Source of the DNA: Streptomyces tirandamycinicus
GTDB lineage: Bacteria; Actinomycetota; Actinomycetes; Streptomycetales; Streptomycetaceae
NCBI RefSeq assembly: GCF_003097515.1
Contig: NZ_CP029188.1
Coordinates: 4,351,001-4,415,000, forward strand
Direction of reading: 5' to 3'
DNA length: 64,000 nucleotides
Of this stretch, positions 33,507 to 40,729 are shown piece by piece. Position 1 is the stretch's first letter. The number at the start of each line of letters is the position of its first letter. The position numbers were made by a program, and so were the translations under genes. Below the pieces are notes generated by a model, which saw only the letters and a list, made by a program, of their open reading frames with translations, did no database searches and was not told the origin of the DNA.

Positions 33507-33715
33507 CACGACCGGGGTCACGGGGCCTCCGAAGCTCCGGCCCCTGGAATGGGCCCGCGGTTGGGCCCTCAGGCCCATGTCAAAGGTTGCTCTCCACTCG
33601 TACCCTTCGCATGCCGCCGCCGAGACCGGCCAAGAGCAAGCCGGAGCCGCGAGCGGAACCGAGGACCCGTACGAGTCGGTCGGCAAGCGGCCGGCCCGAC
33701 CAGGAGGGGAACACC

Positions 33716-33949
33716 ATGTCGAACATCACTCGCAGGACGGCGACCAACGCCCGCGTCCACGTCGGCAACTGGGCGAAGACGACCGCCGAGGCGATCCGCC
33801 GCCGCGGCGACCGGGGCCAGGGGGCCGTCGAGTACGTCGGCGTGATCGTGCTGGTCGCACTGATCATCGCGGCGCTGGTGGGCTCGGGCGTGGCGGAGAC
33901 GATCGCCGACGGGCTCACCACCAAGGTGGGCGAAATCCTGGGCGGTTGA
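33716..33949 (+). CDS. flp: Flp-type major pilin
   Basis: 77 aa, ATG 33716 with AGGAGGGG 6 bases upstream. A 34-residue basic leader ends at RRRGDRG; predicted cleavage gives QGAVEYVGVIVLVALIIAAL with Glu at +5 and Tyr at +6, the hallmark of Flp pilins. The single hydrophobic helix is followed by the short tail TIADGLTTKVGEILGG. The small size and the position behind the two-component system fit the structural subunit of the Tad pilus. The 209-base gap before it (33,507-33,715) contains a gggcccgcggttgggccc hairpin and probably the pilin promoter. A dedicated promoter is likely because pilin is needed in large amounts. Confidence 0.9.
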   Translation: MSNITRRTATNARVHVGNWAKTTAEAIRRRGDRGQGAVEYVGVIVLVALIIAALVGSGVAETIADGLTTKVGEILGG

Positions 33950-34533
33950 CGCTGCGAACTTCACGCGAGAGAGGGCAGGTCGCCCCCGCCTACGTGGTGG
34001 TGGTAGCGAGCCTGCTCTTTCTCGCGCTTGCGTTCTTCGCGGTCGGCCAGGCCGGCGCCACCCGCAACGGTGCCCAGACCGGCGCCGACGCCGCCGCACT
34101 CGCGGCGGCCAAGCAGTCTCGGGACCAGTTCGAGCTGGAGCTGTCGGCGAACCTCGACCCGGAGTACCTGACCGCGATCTTCGATCTGGGGCAGTTCGGG
34201 AGCTTCCGGGGCTGTGAGGCGGCCTACCCCATGGCTGAGCGGAACGACACCGTCGTGACACCGGGTGGCTGCAGCCCGGCCTACAACGGCGGTTGGGGCT
34301 TCACCGTCGAGGTCGAAACGAGGAAACCGGTGGGGGACACCGTTCTGCCGGGGACGGAGACGAAGAAGGCCACGGCCGAGGCCACCGCCGCACTCATACC
34401 CCGATGCCGCTACGAGCCGGTCCCCGAGCCGCTGGGGACGCTGACGTGCGAGGGGACAGTTCCGTGGCTGGTCGGCGAGGGCCCTCCGCCGGATGGGCCT
34501 GACCTCTTCGACATCCGGCTGGCCGAGAACTGA
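33946..34533 (+). CDS. TadG/TadE-like pilus protein
   Basis: 195 aa. The only start near the membrane segment is TTG 33946, which overlaps the pilin stop (TTGA) and implies translational coupling. The N-terminus TLRTSRERGQVAPAYVVVVA has the RG-Q junction of the other pseudopilins, but the +5 residue is Ala, not Glu, so processing or assembly may differ. One helix (about 14-35) is followed by TGADAAALAAAKQSRD, the RDAADAAA-like motif of TadG/Flp-associated proteins, and an extracellular domain with four Cys (GCEAAYP, GGCSPAY, RCRYEP, TCEGTV). A minor pilus or anchoring subunit. Confidence 0.78.
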   Translation: MTLRTSRERGQVAPAYVVVVASLLFLALAFFAVGQAGATRNGAQTGADAAALAAAKQSRDQFELELSANLDPEYLTAIFDLGQFGSFRGCEAAYPMAERNDTVVTPGGCSPAYNGGWGFTVEVETRKPVGDTVLPGTETKKATAEATAALIPRCRYEPVPEPLGTLTCEGTVPWLVGEGPPPDGPDLFDIRLAEN

Positions 34534-34563
34534 CCGCGAACGAACGCAGAAGGAATGACACGC

Positions 34564-35160
34564 ATGAGTCATCTGTACGGAGTGACCGCGCGAAAGGTAG
34601 TGGTCGTCGCTCTCCTGGCGACAACGGTGTCCCTTTCGCTCGCCGCCTGCGGTGGAGACGACGTGGGGTCGGCGAAGGACAAGGGGAGCAGCAACTCGGC
34701 GCCCGCCGCCACGGGGAACAGCAAGCCTCAGGACAGTGGCGGCAGCACCGTGCCGGACACCGGCAAGACGTTGGCAACCATCAACGGCACTGAAGGATTC
34801 CAGTTCATCGTCCATGGTGCGACCCGGGACCCAGGTGGATTCCTCACCGTGACCGGTAGTCTCAAGAACACCTCGGGGAAGAAGTCGTATGCCCCTGTGG
34901 CGTGGAACGGCCAGGAGACCAACGTGCGGCGCACGGGCCGATCCCTCGCTGGCATGACCTTGGTGGACAAGGCGGAGAAGAAGCGCTACTACGTGCTTCG
35001 CGACACCGATGGCTACCCGTTGACCACTACCGGCATCACGAGTATCGACGCAGGGGCCTCCGTCTCCTTCTTCGCCCAGTTCCCCTCCCCGCCGGACAAG
35101 ACCACCCAGGTCGACATCCAGATCCCTCTCATGCCCACCGCCACGATTGAGATCTCCTGA
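34564..35160 (+). CDS. Lipoprotein of the Tad locus
   Basis: 198 aa with a lipoprotein signal peptide: basic start, hydrophobic core VVVVALLATTVSLSL, lipobox LAAC (Cys at about 29) and a Gly/Asp/Ser-rich linker. The mature domain (about 70-198) is beta-rich: FIVHGATRDPGGFLTVTGSL, KNTSGKKSYAPVAWNG and a terminal FFAQFPSPPDKTTQVDIQIP, reminiscent of DUF4352-like Ig folds. ATG 34564 has AGAAGGA 11 bases upstream; the ATG at 34555 is too close to that site. It overlaps the OmpA-domain gene by one base (TGATG). Probably anchors or senses the pilus base on the outer membrane-face of the cell; function inferred only from position. Confidence 0.85.
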   Translation: MSHLYGVTARKVVVVALLATTVSLSLAACGGDDVGSAKDKGSSNSAPAATGNSKPQDSGGSTVPDTGKTLATINGTEGFQFIVHGATRDPGGFLTVTGSLKNTSGKKSYAPVAWNGQETNVRRTGRSLAGMTLVDKAEKKRYYVLRDTDGYPLTTTGITSIDAGASVSFFAQFPSPPDKTTQVDIQIPLMPTATIEIS

Positions 35161-35822
35161 TGACCCCCGCCACGCCCCGCACCCGCAGGGCCACAGCCTC
35201 GGCCCTCGCCGCGGCCGTGCTGGTCGTCAGCATGCAGTTCGCCGCCGCGGCCGGCGCCCGGGCGGACGAGACTCCCGCTCCCGGCACGCCTCCGGGTACC
35301 GAGTCGACCTCGCCGCCGCCCGAGGTCGACGGCGAGTCACCGGGGCTGAAGATCCGGGACGGTGCGACCCTCGCGCCCGCCCGGGTGCTCGACATCGTTT
35401 CCGTCGTCGAGTCCGAGGGTGGCGAGGAGCGCCGTGAGGAGACCAGTTCCAACCTGAAGTTCGCACTTCAGGCGGAGGTGCTCTTCGGCAAGGACAGCGC
35501 CAAGCTGTCCGGGGCCGCCAATGCCCGTATCGCCGAGATCGCGGCGGAGATCCGCGGCCAGGGAGCAAAGAGGGTCCGGGTCTTCGGCTTCACCGACAAC
35601 CTGGGCTCCGCCGCGCACGGTGACGTGCTGTCCAAGCAGCGGGCGGACGCCGTGCACAAGGTGCTGTCGCAGCAGCTCGGCGGCTCGGGAATCAGTTACG
35701 AGATCCGTGGCTACGGCGAGCAGTACCCGATCGCCGACAACGGCACCGAGGACGGCCGGAAGAAGAACCGCCGGGTGGAGGTCTCCTTCCCGCGTGGTGA
35801 GGGTGGCGCGTCACAGGGCTGA
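35160..35822 (+). CDS. Secreted OmpA-domain (peptidoglycan-binding) protein
   Basis: 220 aa. A signal peptide (ATASALAAAVLVVSMQFAAA then ARADE) and a Pro-rich linker lead to an OmpA C-terminal domain at about 100-215. This contains ALQAEVLFGKDSAKLS, VRVFGFTDNLGSAAHGDVLS, KQRADAVHKVLSQQLGG and NGTEDGRKKNRRVEVSF, with Asp and Arg in the expected diaminopimelate-binding positions (FTDN, NRRVEV). Such proteins bind peptidoglycan non-covalently. In a monoderm it may fix the Tad machine to the wall. Start ATG 35160 overlaps the lipoprotein stop, so the two are coupled. It is the last gene before a strong terminator. Confidence 0.9.
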   Translation: MTPATPRTRRATASALAAAVLVVSMQFAAAAGARADETPAPGTPPGTESTSPPPEVDGESPGLKIRDGATLAPARVLDIVSVVESEGGEERREETSSNLKFALQAEVLFGKDSAKLSGAANARIAEIAAEIRGQGAKRVRVFGFTDNLGSAAHGDVLSKQRADAVHKVLSQQLGGSGISYEIRGYGEQYPIADNGTEDGRKKNRRVEVSFPRGEGGASQG

Positions 35823-35888
35823 GGAGCCCACGTCCGGACGCGGGGGCTCTCCCTCGCCACGCCGTGAACTCCCGCCACGCCGCGAATT

Positions 35889-35924
35889 CCCGGGGCGGAC
35901 GCCACGAGCGGCGTCCGCCCCGGG
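35889..35924 (+). terminator. Terminator of the Tad locus
   Basis: 15-bp perfect arms (cccggggcggacgcc and complement) with a 6-base loop; pairing extends outward with one mismatch (gaattccc...gggagttc). It lies 67 bases after the OmpA-domain gene. The rest of the 35,823-36,290 gap contains no gene; a low-GC patch at about 36,165-36,190 (aatctttacgtatcc) probably holds the promoter of the PucR-type regulator. Confidence 0.8.
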
Positions 35925-36290
35925 AGTTCTGGGATCAGCCATCGGAGCGGTCCGGACGCGAAGCGTGACAGCCCGGCGCGGGCGAGGAGGACCGGGCGCG
36001 GCGGGCCACGCAGCCGGCCGGTGGCCGCCGGCGGCGAAACCGCCCCGACTCCCGGGCCCCCGTTTCCCGTTTCCCGCTTCCGGCAGGCAGTCGCTCGGTC
36101 TTCCTCGCCCTCCCCCGTGCGGTCAGATCGTTCCAGTCCGGTGGTCCCGTTCGCATTGCCGACCACCGGCAATCTTTACGTATCCTTGATGCCTGACGCC
36201 GTTCGCCGGAAGGGGACGGGGTGCCATCCCTGATCTCCGGCGTTGGGAAGTCGTGTCGGCGTGCCGGGGGAAGGAACGGGGGAACGGGTC

Positions 36291-37349
36291 GTGACGGTGC
36301 TTGAGACCGAGTCGTATCTGAAGGGGTACGCCGAGGTACTGGCCGGTGCCTGTGCCACCGGCCGGAGGCTCACCCGAGACGAACTGGCCTCACTCCGCGC
36401 CCAGGGGGAGCGTGCCGCGGAAGCGGGCATCGGACTGCGCACCATGGTCCGGGCCCATCTGGCCGCCGCGCGCGCGATCCGGCCGGGACTGCACGCGGCG
36501 GCGGCCGACCACCTGCTCGCCGCCACCGAGCAGGCCGTGGACGCCTTCGCCGAGGGCCATGAGCGGGCGCAGCGTCTCGCGGTGCGCCAGGAGGAGGCGG
36601 CCCGCCGGGAGTTCGTCGACGACCTGCTCTACGGGCGCAGCGACCTCGGCCGGCTCGCCGAGCGGGCCGTACGCTTCGGGTTGCTGCTGTCCCACGCCCA
36701 TGCGGTGGCGGTCGCCCAGGGCCCGGAGTCGTACGACGACGGCCATCCCCTCACCCGCCGGATCGGGGCCTCGCTCGTCGCCCGCTTCGGGGACCGGCAC
36801 ATCCTCCTCACCACGAAGGACGGCCGGCTGGTCTGCATCGCACCGGGTGACCAGTCCGATGTCCTCGGCCACTTCGCCAAGCAGGCGTACGGGGCGACGG
36901 ACGGCGGCCGGGTGGCGGTGGGGCGCGCCCATCCGGGTGCGGGCGGGGTGGTCCACTCCTACGAGGAGGCGCTGAACGCCCTGGACCTGGCCGATCGCAT
37001 GGGCCTGGAAGACCCGGTGCTGCAGGCCTCGGACCTGCTGGTGTACCCGGTGCTGACGCGCGACCGGCAGGCCATGGCCGATCTCGTGCTCAGCGCCCTC
37101 GGTCCGCTCAGGCAGGCCCGCGGCGGAGCCCAGCCGCTGCTCGACACTCTCGCGGCCTACTTCGACACGGGGTGCGTGGCGGCCGAGGCGGCCCGGCGGC
37201 TCAACCTCAGCGTGCGGGCCCTGACGTACCGGCTCGACCGGATCCACAGGCTCACCGGCGCCGACCCGGGCGATCCCGTGCACAGGTACACACTTCAGAC
37301 GGCGGTCATCGGGGCCCGGCTGCTCGACTGGCCGCACCAGGACATCTGA
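36291..37349 (+). CDS. PucR/CdaR-type transcriptional regulator
   Basis: 352 aa. An N-terminal helical region (YLKGYAEVLAGACATGRRLT ... FAEGHERAQRLAVRQEEAARREFVDDLLYG, RsbR_N/RsbT-like) is followed by a GGDEF-like/CdaR regulatory domain (about 120-250). The C-terminus has a HTH_30 helix-turn-helix (TLAAYFDTGCVAAEAARRLN and LSVRALTYRLDRIHRLTG). PucR-type activators control purine, amino-acid or polyamine catabolism or development; no target gene is obvious here. GTG 36291 was chosen because coding similarity starts at VLETESYLKGY; an ATG-like start at 36243 is possible. Confidence 0.85.
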   Translation: MTVLETESYLKGYAEVLAGACATGRRLTRDELASLRAQGERAAEAGIGLRTMVRAHLAAARAIRPGLHAAAADHLLAATEQAVDAFAEGHERAQRLAVRQEEAARREFVDDLLYGRSDLGRLAERAVRFGLLLSHAHAVAVAQGPESYDDGHPLTRRIGASLVARFGDRHILLTTKDGRLVCIAPGDQSDVLGHFAKQAYGATDGGRVAVGRAHPGAGGVVHSYEEALNALDLADRMGLEDPVLQASDLLVYPVLTRDRQAMADLVLSALGPLRQARGGAQPLLDTLAAYFDTGCVAAEAARRLNLSVRALTYRLDRIHRLTGADPGDPVHRYTLQTAVIGARLLDWPHQDI

Positions 37350-37463
37350 CGGCGCATCGGGCGTTCCGAAACGCCGGTCCGCAAGGTGTACGCCCCCGAC
37401 GCGGGGTTGTGGGCGTGAGGGCGGTCCGGACGCCGTGAGACCGGTCACTCCCACCCCTGGGGC

Positions 37464-37469
37464 GATAAT
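37464..37469 (+). promoter_or_regulatory. -10 element, leaderless promoter of the PIG-V-like gene
   Basis: GATAAT lies 7 bases before ATG 37477, and there is no ribosome site between. This distance places the transcription start at the A of the start codon. Confidence 0.5.
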
Positions 37470-37476
37470 CGGGCGC

Positions 37477-38637
37477 ATGTCCGACCAGTCCGTATCCGCA
37501 CCCCGGGGCGACCGTCCGCGCGGAGCGCCCCTGCCTCCCCGGATCTCCCGTGCCGCCCCCGCTGTTCTGGGGTACGCGGCGGTCCGGGCGCTGGGAACGG
37601 CGATCCTCGCGGTGGCCGCCGCGGTGCAGGGGAAGGACGCCCTGCACCGGCTGAACGGGCGCTGGGACTCCGTCTGGTATGTCCGGATCGCGGAGAACGG
37701 CTATGGGTACGACGTGACACTGCCCGACGGCAGCGTCCATTCCGATCTGGCCTTCTTCCCGTTGCTGCCCGCGCTGGAGCGGGCGGTCTCCGAGGTGCTG
37801 CCGGTCGGCGCGGCCACGGCGGGACTCGCGATCGGCTGGCTCGCGGCGTTCGCCGCCGCCTGGGGCATCTACGCCGTCGGCGCCCACGTGGCGGGGCAGC
37901 GGGCCGGGGTGCTGCTGGCCGTGCTGTGGGGCGTCTACCCGACCGCCTTCGTGCAGTCGATGGCGTACACCGAGACGCTGTTCACCGCGCTGGCCGCCTG
38001 GTCCCTGTACGCCGTGCTGACCGAGCGCTGGATCGCCGCCGGGACGCTCTGCGCGCTGGCCGGCCTCACCCGGCCCTCGGCCGTCGCGCTCGTCGCCGCG
38101 ATCGGCGCGAGCGCGCTCGTTCGGCTGCTCCAAAGGGGCCTGACGTGGCGGACTGCCGTCGGTGTGGTCATCGCGCCGCTCGGATGGCTGGGCTATGTAG
38201 CCTTCGTCGCGGTGCGCCGGGGCAGCCCCACGGCGTACTTCGAGGTCCAGGCCGCCTGGGGCAACGAGATCGACGGCGGGGTCGCCCTCGCCCGCTTCGT
38301 CGGCGGGCACCTGACAGGGCCGGCACCGCTCGCCGGAGTCGGGCTGATCGCCGCCATCGGGCTGCTCCTCTGGGTGCTGTGGCTGTGCGTGCGGCAGCGC
38401 CAGCCGCTGCCGCTGCTGGTGTACGCGGCCGGGATCGTCGTCATCTCGCTGGTCGGCGCCGCGTACTTCGGCTCACGCCCGCGGTTGATCATGCCTGCCT
38501 TCCCGCTGCTGCTGCCCGCGGCGGTCGCGCTCGCCGGGCCCGCCCGCCGGACCGCCGCCGTCGTGGTGGTGGCGCTGCTCGCCGTCGCGTCGGGGGTGTA
38601 CGGCGCGTTCACCCTGCTCGGTACGGGGCCGCCCTGA
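37477..38637 (+). CDS. PIG-V-like GT-C membrane glycosyltransferase
   Basis: 386 aa with about 10 membrane helices. The first loop holds NGRWDSVWYVRIAENGYGYD, followed by HSDLAFFPLLPALE and YPTAFVQSMAYTETLFTALA, the pattern of PIG-V/mannosyltransferase-like GT-C enzymes (WDS.WY..IA..GY, FFPLxP). In the C-terminal part FGSRPRLIMPAFPLLLPAAV matches the SRPRLxxPxFPLL motif. It probably uses a polyprenyl-phosphate sugar at the outer membrane face; donor and acceptor are unknown. The start is ATG 37477, consistent with a leaderless transcript. Confidence 0.8.
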   Translation: MSDQSVSAPRGDRPRGAPLPPRISRAAPAVLGYAAVRALGTAILAVAAAVQGKDALHRLNGRWDSVWYVRIAENGYGYDVTLPDGSVHSDLAFFPLLPALERAVSEVLPVGAATAGLAIGWLAAFAAAWGIYAVGAHVAGQRAGVLLAVLWGVYPTAFVQSMAYTETLFTALAAWSLYAVLTERWIAAGTLCALAGLTRPSAVALVAAIGASALVRLLQRGLTWRTAVGVVIAPLGWLGYVAFVAVRRGSPTAYFEVQAAWGNEIDGGVALARFVGGHLTGPAPLAGVGLIAAIGLLLWVLWLCVRQRQPLPLLVYAAGIVVISLVGAAYFGSRPRLIMPAFPLLLPAAVALAGPARRTAAVVVVALLAVASGVYGAFTLLGTGPP

Positions 38638-38670
38638 TCCGGGCGCCGGATGCGGCGGGGCAGGCACGGT

Positions 38671-38744
38671 CGCGGGGGCAGGCCGCCGGAACGCGCCGCG
38701 AGGGCGTCGCGGGGGCAGGTCGCCGGAACGCGCCGCGAGGGCCG
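38671..38744. repeat. 37-bp direct duplication
   Basis: Two adjacent copies of a 37-bp unit (cgcgggggcaggccgccgga... at 38,671-38,707 and 38,708-38,744) differ at one internal position (c/t) and near the end. It lies between convergent genes; no hairpin. Confidence 0.8.
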
Positions 38745-38786
38745 TCACGGGTTCACGGCGCCGGGCGCCACGAGGGCCGTCGCGGG

Positions 38787-39158
38787 TCAGACCGCCGGGC
38801 GCCGTGGCCCTTCGATCGCGAGCCGTACCCCCGGTCGTACGCCCCACTCCGCCATCGCCCCCGCCTCCGCCTCCAGGACGTGACGGCTGCGCGGTCTCGG
38901 CAGCCCGAGCCGTCCGGGGCGCATCGTGCGGACGTCCAGGACGCGCAACTCCTGGTCGAGGTACGCAACGTCGATGGCGAAACGCATCCGGAAGGTGTGC
39001 ACGCTCGTGCAGGGCGTCAGCATGAGCGCACCGTGCAGACCGTCACGGCCGAGAAGACCGCGGTAACGCGCACGGTACGACGCGGCGATCACGAGGCCCA
39101 CCGGTTCCTCCCTCCCGGGGACCGTCAGCGTGCCGTCGCCGTCCTGCCATCCGCCCAT
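38787..39158 (-). CDS. DUF192-family protein
   Basis: 123 aa. The DUF192 signature is complete: ARYRGLLGRDGLHGALMLTP near residues 30-49, SVHTFRMRFAIDVAYLD near 52-68 and the C-terminal ARHVLEAxAG-type region (SRHVLEAEAGAMAEWGVRPG). The His-Thr-Phe-x-Met region is the most conserved part of this small beta-barrel family, whose biochemical role is unknown. No signal peptide is visible. TACGGT 8 bases before ATG 39158 suggests a leaderless promoter. It is divergent from the prepilin peptidase gene, with 103 bases between the two start codons. Confidence 0.88.
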   Translation of the reverse strand: MGGWQDGDGTLTVPGREEPVGLVIAASYRARYRGLLGRDGLHGALMLTPCTSVHTFRMRFAIDVAYLDQELRVLDVRTMRPGRLGLPRPRSRHVLEAEAGAMAEWGVRPGVRLAIEGPRRPAV

Positions 39159-39166
39159 GTGCCAGG

Positions 39167-39172
39167 ACCGTA
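39167..39172 (-). promoter_or_regulatory. -10 element, leaderless promoter of the DUF192 gene
   Basis: Reverse-strand TACGGT is separated from ATG 39158 by 8 bases, with no ribosome site. Confidence 0.4.
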
Positions 39173-39249
39173 GCGGGAGTCGGGCCGGGATGGGCCCGGG
39201 TCGGCGGAGAGTGGGTCCGCGGGCCCATGACCGCCCGGCGCCCAGCCCC

Positions 39250-39255
39250 TAGGGT
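39250..39255 (+). promoter_or_regulatory. -10 element, leaderless promoter of the prepilin peptidase gene
   Basis: TAGGGT is followed after exactly 6 bases by GTG 39262. No ribosome site exists. Confidence 0.55.
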
Positions 39256-39261
39256 CGGACC

Positions 39262-40155
39262 GTGGAGTACGCGTATGTGACGCTGATCGCCGCCGCGTTG
39301 TGGGGGACCGCGGCCGGGGTGCTCGTGCCGCGCCCCGCCTATCGGATGTCCGTCGAGCCGGAGGAGGCATGGCGGGTCGCCTGCCCCGCCGGGCATCCGA
39401 TCACCGGGCCCGCGCGCGGGTGGCTGGGGACCGCACGCTGCGCGGGCTGCGCGGCGTCACACCCGCCCGTGCCGGCAGTCGCGTCCAGGCCGGCAGTCGT
39501 GTCCGAGCCGAGCGCCGCGGACGAGCCGGGCGGTGCGGACGGGCCGGGAGGTGCAGACGGGCCGGGCGGTGTGGACGGGCCGGAAGGCGCCGGCACCCGC
39601 GGGACCGCCGCCTACCGGCAGTCGTTCCTCGTGCCATCCGCCACCGCGCTCGCCTGTGCGGCACTCGCCGCGGCCGTCGGGCCCCGGCCGGAACTGGCGG
39701 TGTGGCTGCTGCTCGTGCCGGTCGCCGTCCTGCTCGCCCTCGTCGACCGCAACGTCCACCGGCTCCCGGACCAGCTGACGCTGCCGCTGGCCGCCGCGGC
39801 GGCCGTCCTGCTCGGCGGCGCGGCACTGCTCCCCGGCGCCGGCGGGTCATGGACGACCGCGCTGCTCGGCGGGCCCGTGCTCGGCGCCGCGTACCTGGTG
39901 CTCTACCTCGTCAATCCGAACGGCATGGGCTTCGGCGATGTGAAACTGGCCCTGTCGCTCGGTGTGGCGCTCGGCTGGTACGGCTGGGAGGTGCTTTTCG
40001 TGGGGGCCTTCGCGGGGTTCCTGCTCGGTGCGGTGTACGGGCTCGGGCTCATCGTCCTCCGCGGGGCGGGGCGCGATACGGCCATCCCGTTCGGGCCGTT
40101 CATGATCTCGGGCACGCTGATCGGACTGCTGCTGGGCGCGCTCACCTCCGGCTAG
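39262..40155 (+). CDS. A24-type prepilin peptidase
   Basis: 297 aa aspartic membrane protease that should cleave the leaders of the Flp pilin and TadE-like proteins encoded upstream. The catalytic aspartates are Asp162 in LVDRNVHRLPDQLTLP and Asp226 in NGMGFGDVKLALSLG (the GxGD motif). An N-terminal helix is followed by a cytoplasmic insert with Cys41, Cys60 and Cys63 (CPAGHP ... RCAGC), a reduced version of the zinc site of PilD, and a Gly/Asp-rich insert built of three 18-bp DNA repeats (GGADGPGGADGPGGVDGPEG). No N-methylation domain seems present. It is the only peptidase of this type in the window, 3.4 kb from the Tad terminator. Confidence 0.92.
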   Translation: MEYAYVTLIAAALWGTAAGVLVPRPAYRMSVEPEEAWRVACPAGHPITGPARGWLGTARCAGCAASHPPVPAVASRPAVVSEPSAADEPGGADGPGGADGPGGVDGPEGAGTRGTAAYRQSFLVPSATALACAALAAAVGPRPELAVWLLLVPVAVLLALVDRNVHRLPDQLTLPLAAAAAVLLGGAALLPGAGGSWTTALLGGPVLGAAYLVLYLVNPNGMGFGDVKLALSLGVALGWYGWEVLFVGAFAGFLLGAVYGLGLIVLRGAGRDTAIPFGPFMISGTLIGLLLGALTSG

Positions 40156-40313
40156 TGCCCGCTGGTACTCGGTGCTGCTCGCTGCCGTTCTCGGGTACTC
40201 GCTGGTACTCGGTGGTGCCGGTCGGTCTCACAGGCCGCGCCATCCGTTCCATCTGCCCCATCCCCGGCGTTCGCTGCGCCGGCTTCTCCGGCGACATCCG
40301 GCCGTCCGGTGAC

Positions 40314-40319
40314 CAGACT
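40314..40319 (+). promoter_or_regulatory. -10-like element, leaderless promoter of the cupin gene
   Basis: CAGACT lies 6 bases before ATG 40326, the same spacing as for the prepilin peptidase. The preceding 40,156-40,300 contains two copies of gctggtactcggtg and no gene. Confidence 0.4.
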
Positions 40320-40325
40320 GGGGCC

Positions 40326-40718
40326 ATGGACATCACACCCGTCAACCTGACCGAGGCCCTCGCCTCTTTCGACGATGTGTACAGCCCGCGCATCGTGGCC
40401 CGGATGAACGACTACGACGTACGCGTGGCGCACGCCGCCGGGGAGCACATCTGGCACGTCCACGAGGACACCGACGAGTTCTTCCTCGTCCTCGACGGCC
40501 GTTTCGACATCGCGATGCGTGACGCGGAAGGTGCCGAGACGACGGTCGAGCTCCGCCAGGGGGACACGTTCGTCGTGCCGAGAGGTACCGAGCACAAGCC
40601 GTCGTCGCCGGGCGGCTCGATCCTGATGTTCGAGCCGGCCGGGACCAAGTCCACAGGTGACCGCCACGAGGGGGAGATCCCCGCTCATGTGGACAGCACC
40701 ACCGGCCATGCCCTCTAG
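40326..40718 (+). CDS. Cupin-domain protein
   Basis: 130 aa, single-domain cupin. The first metal motif is HIWHVHEDTDEFFLVLDG (G(X)5HXH(X)3-4E(X)6G: His, His and Glu present) and the second PRGTEHKPSSPGG supplies the third His. The protein is cytoplasmic. Such small cupins are isomerases, dioxygenase-like or sugar-binding proteins; a specific activity cannot be inferred. Its stop codon is part of the -10 element of the following gene. Confidence 0.88.
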   Translation: MDITPVNLTEALASFDDVYSPRIVARMNDYDVRVAHAAGEHIWHVHEDTDEFFLVLDGRFDIAMRDAEGAETTVELRQGDTFVVPRGTEHKPSSPGGSILMFEPAGTKSTGDRHEGEIPAHVDSTTGHAL

Positions 40719-40721
40719 CAT
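40716..40721 (+). promoter_or_regulatory. -10 element, leaderless promoter of the DUF2079 gene
   Basis: TAGCAT, whose first three bases are the cupin stop codon, is followed after 8 bases by ATG 40730. No ribosome site is visible. Confidence 0.45.
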
Positions 40722-40729
40722 GCGGACGT

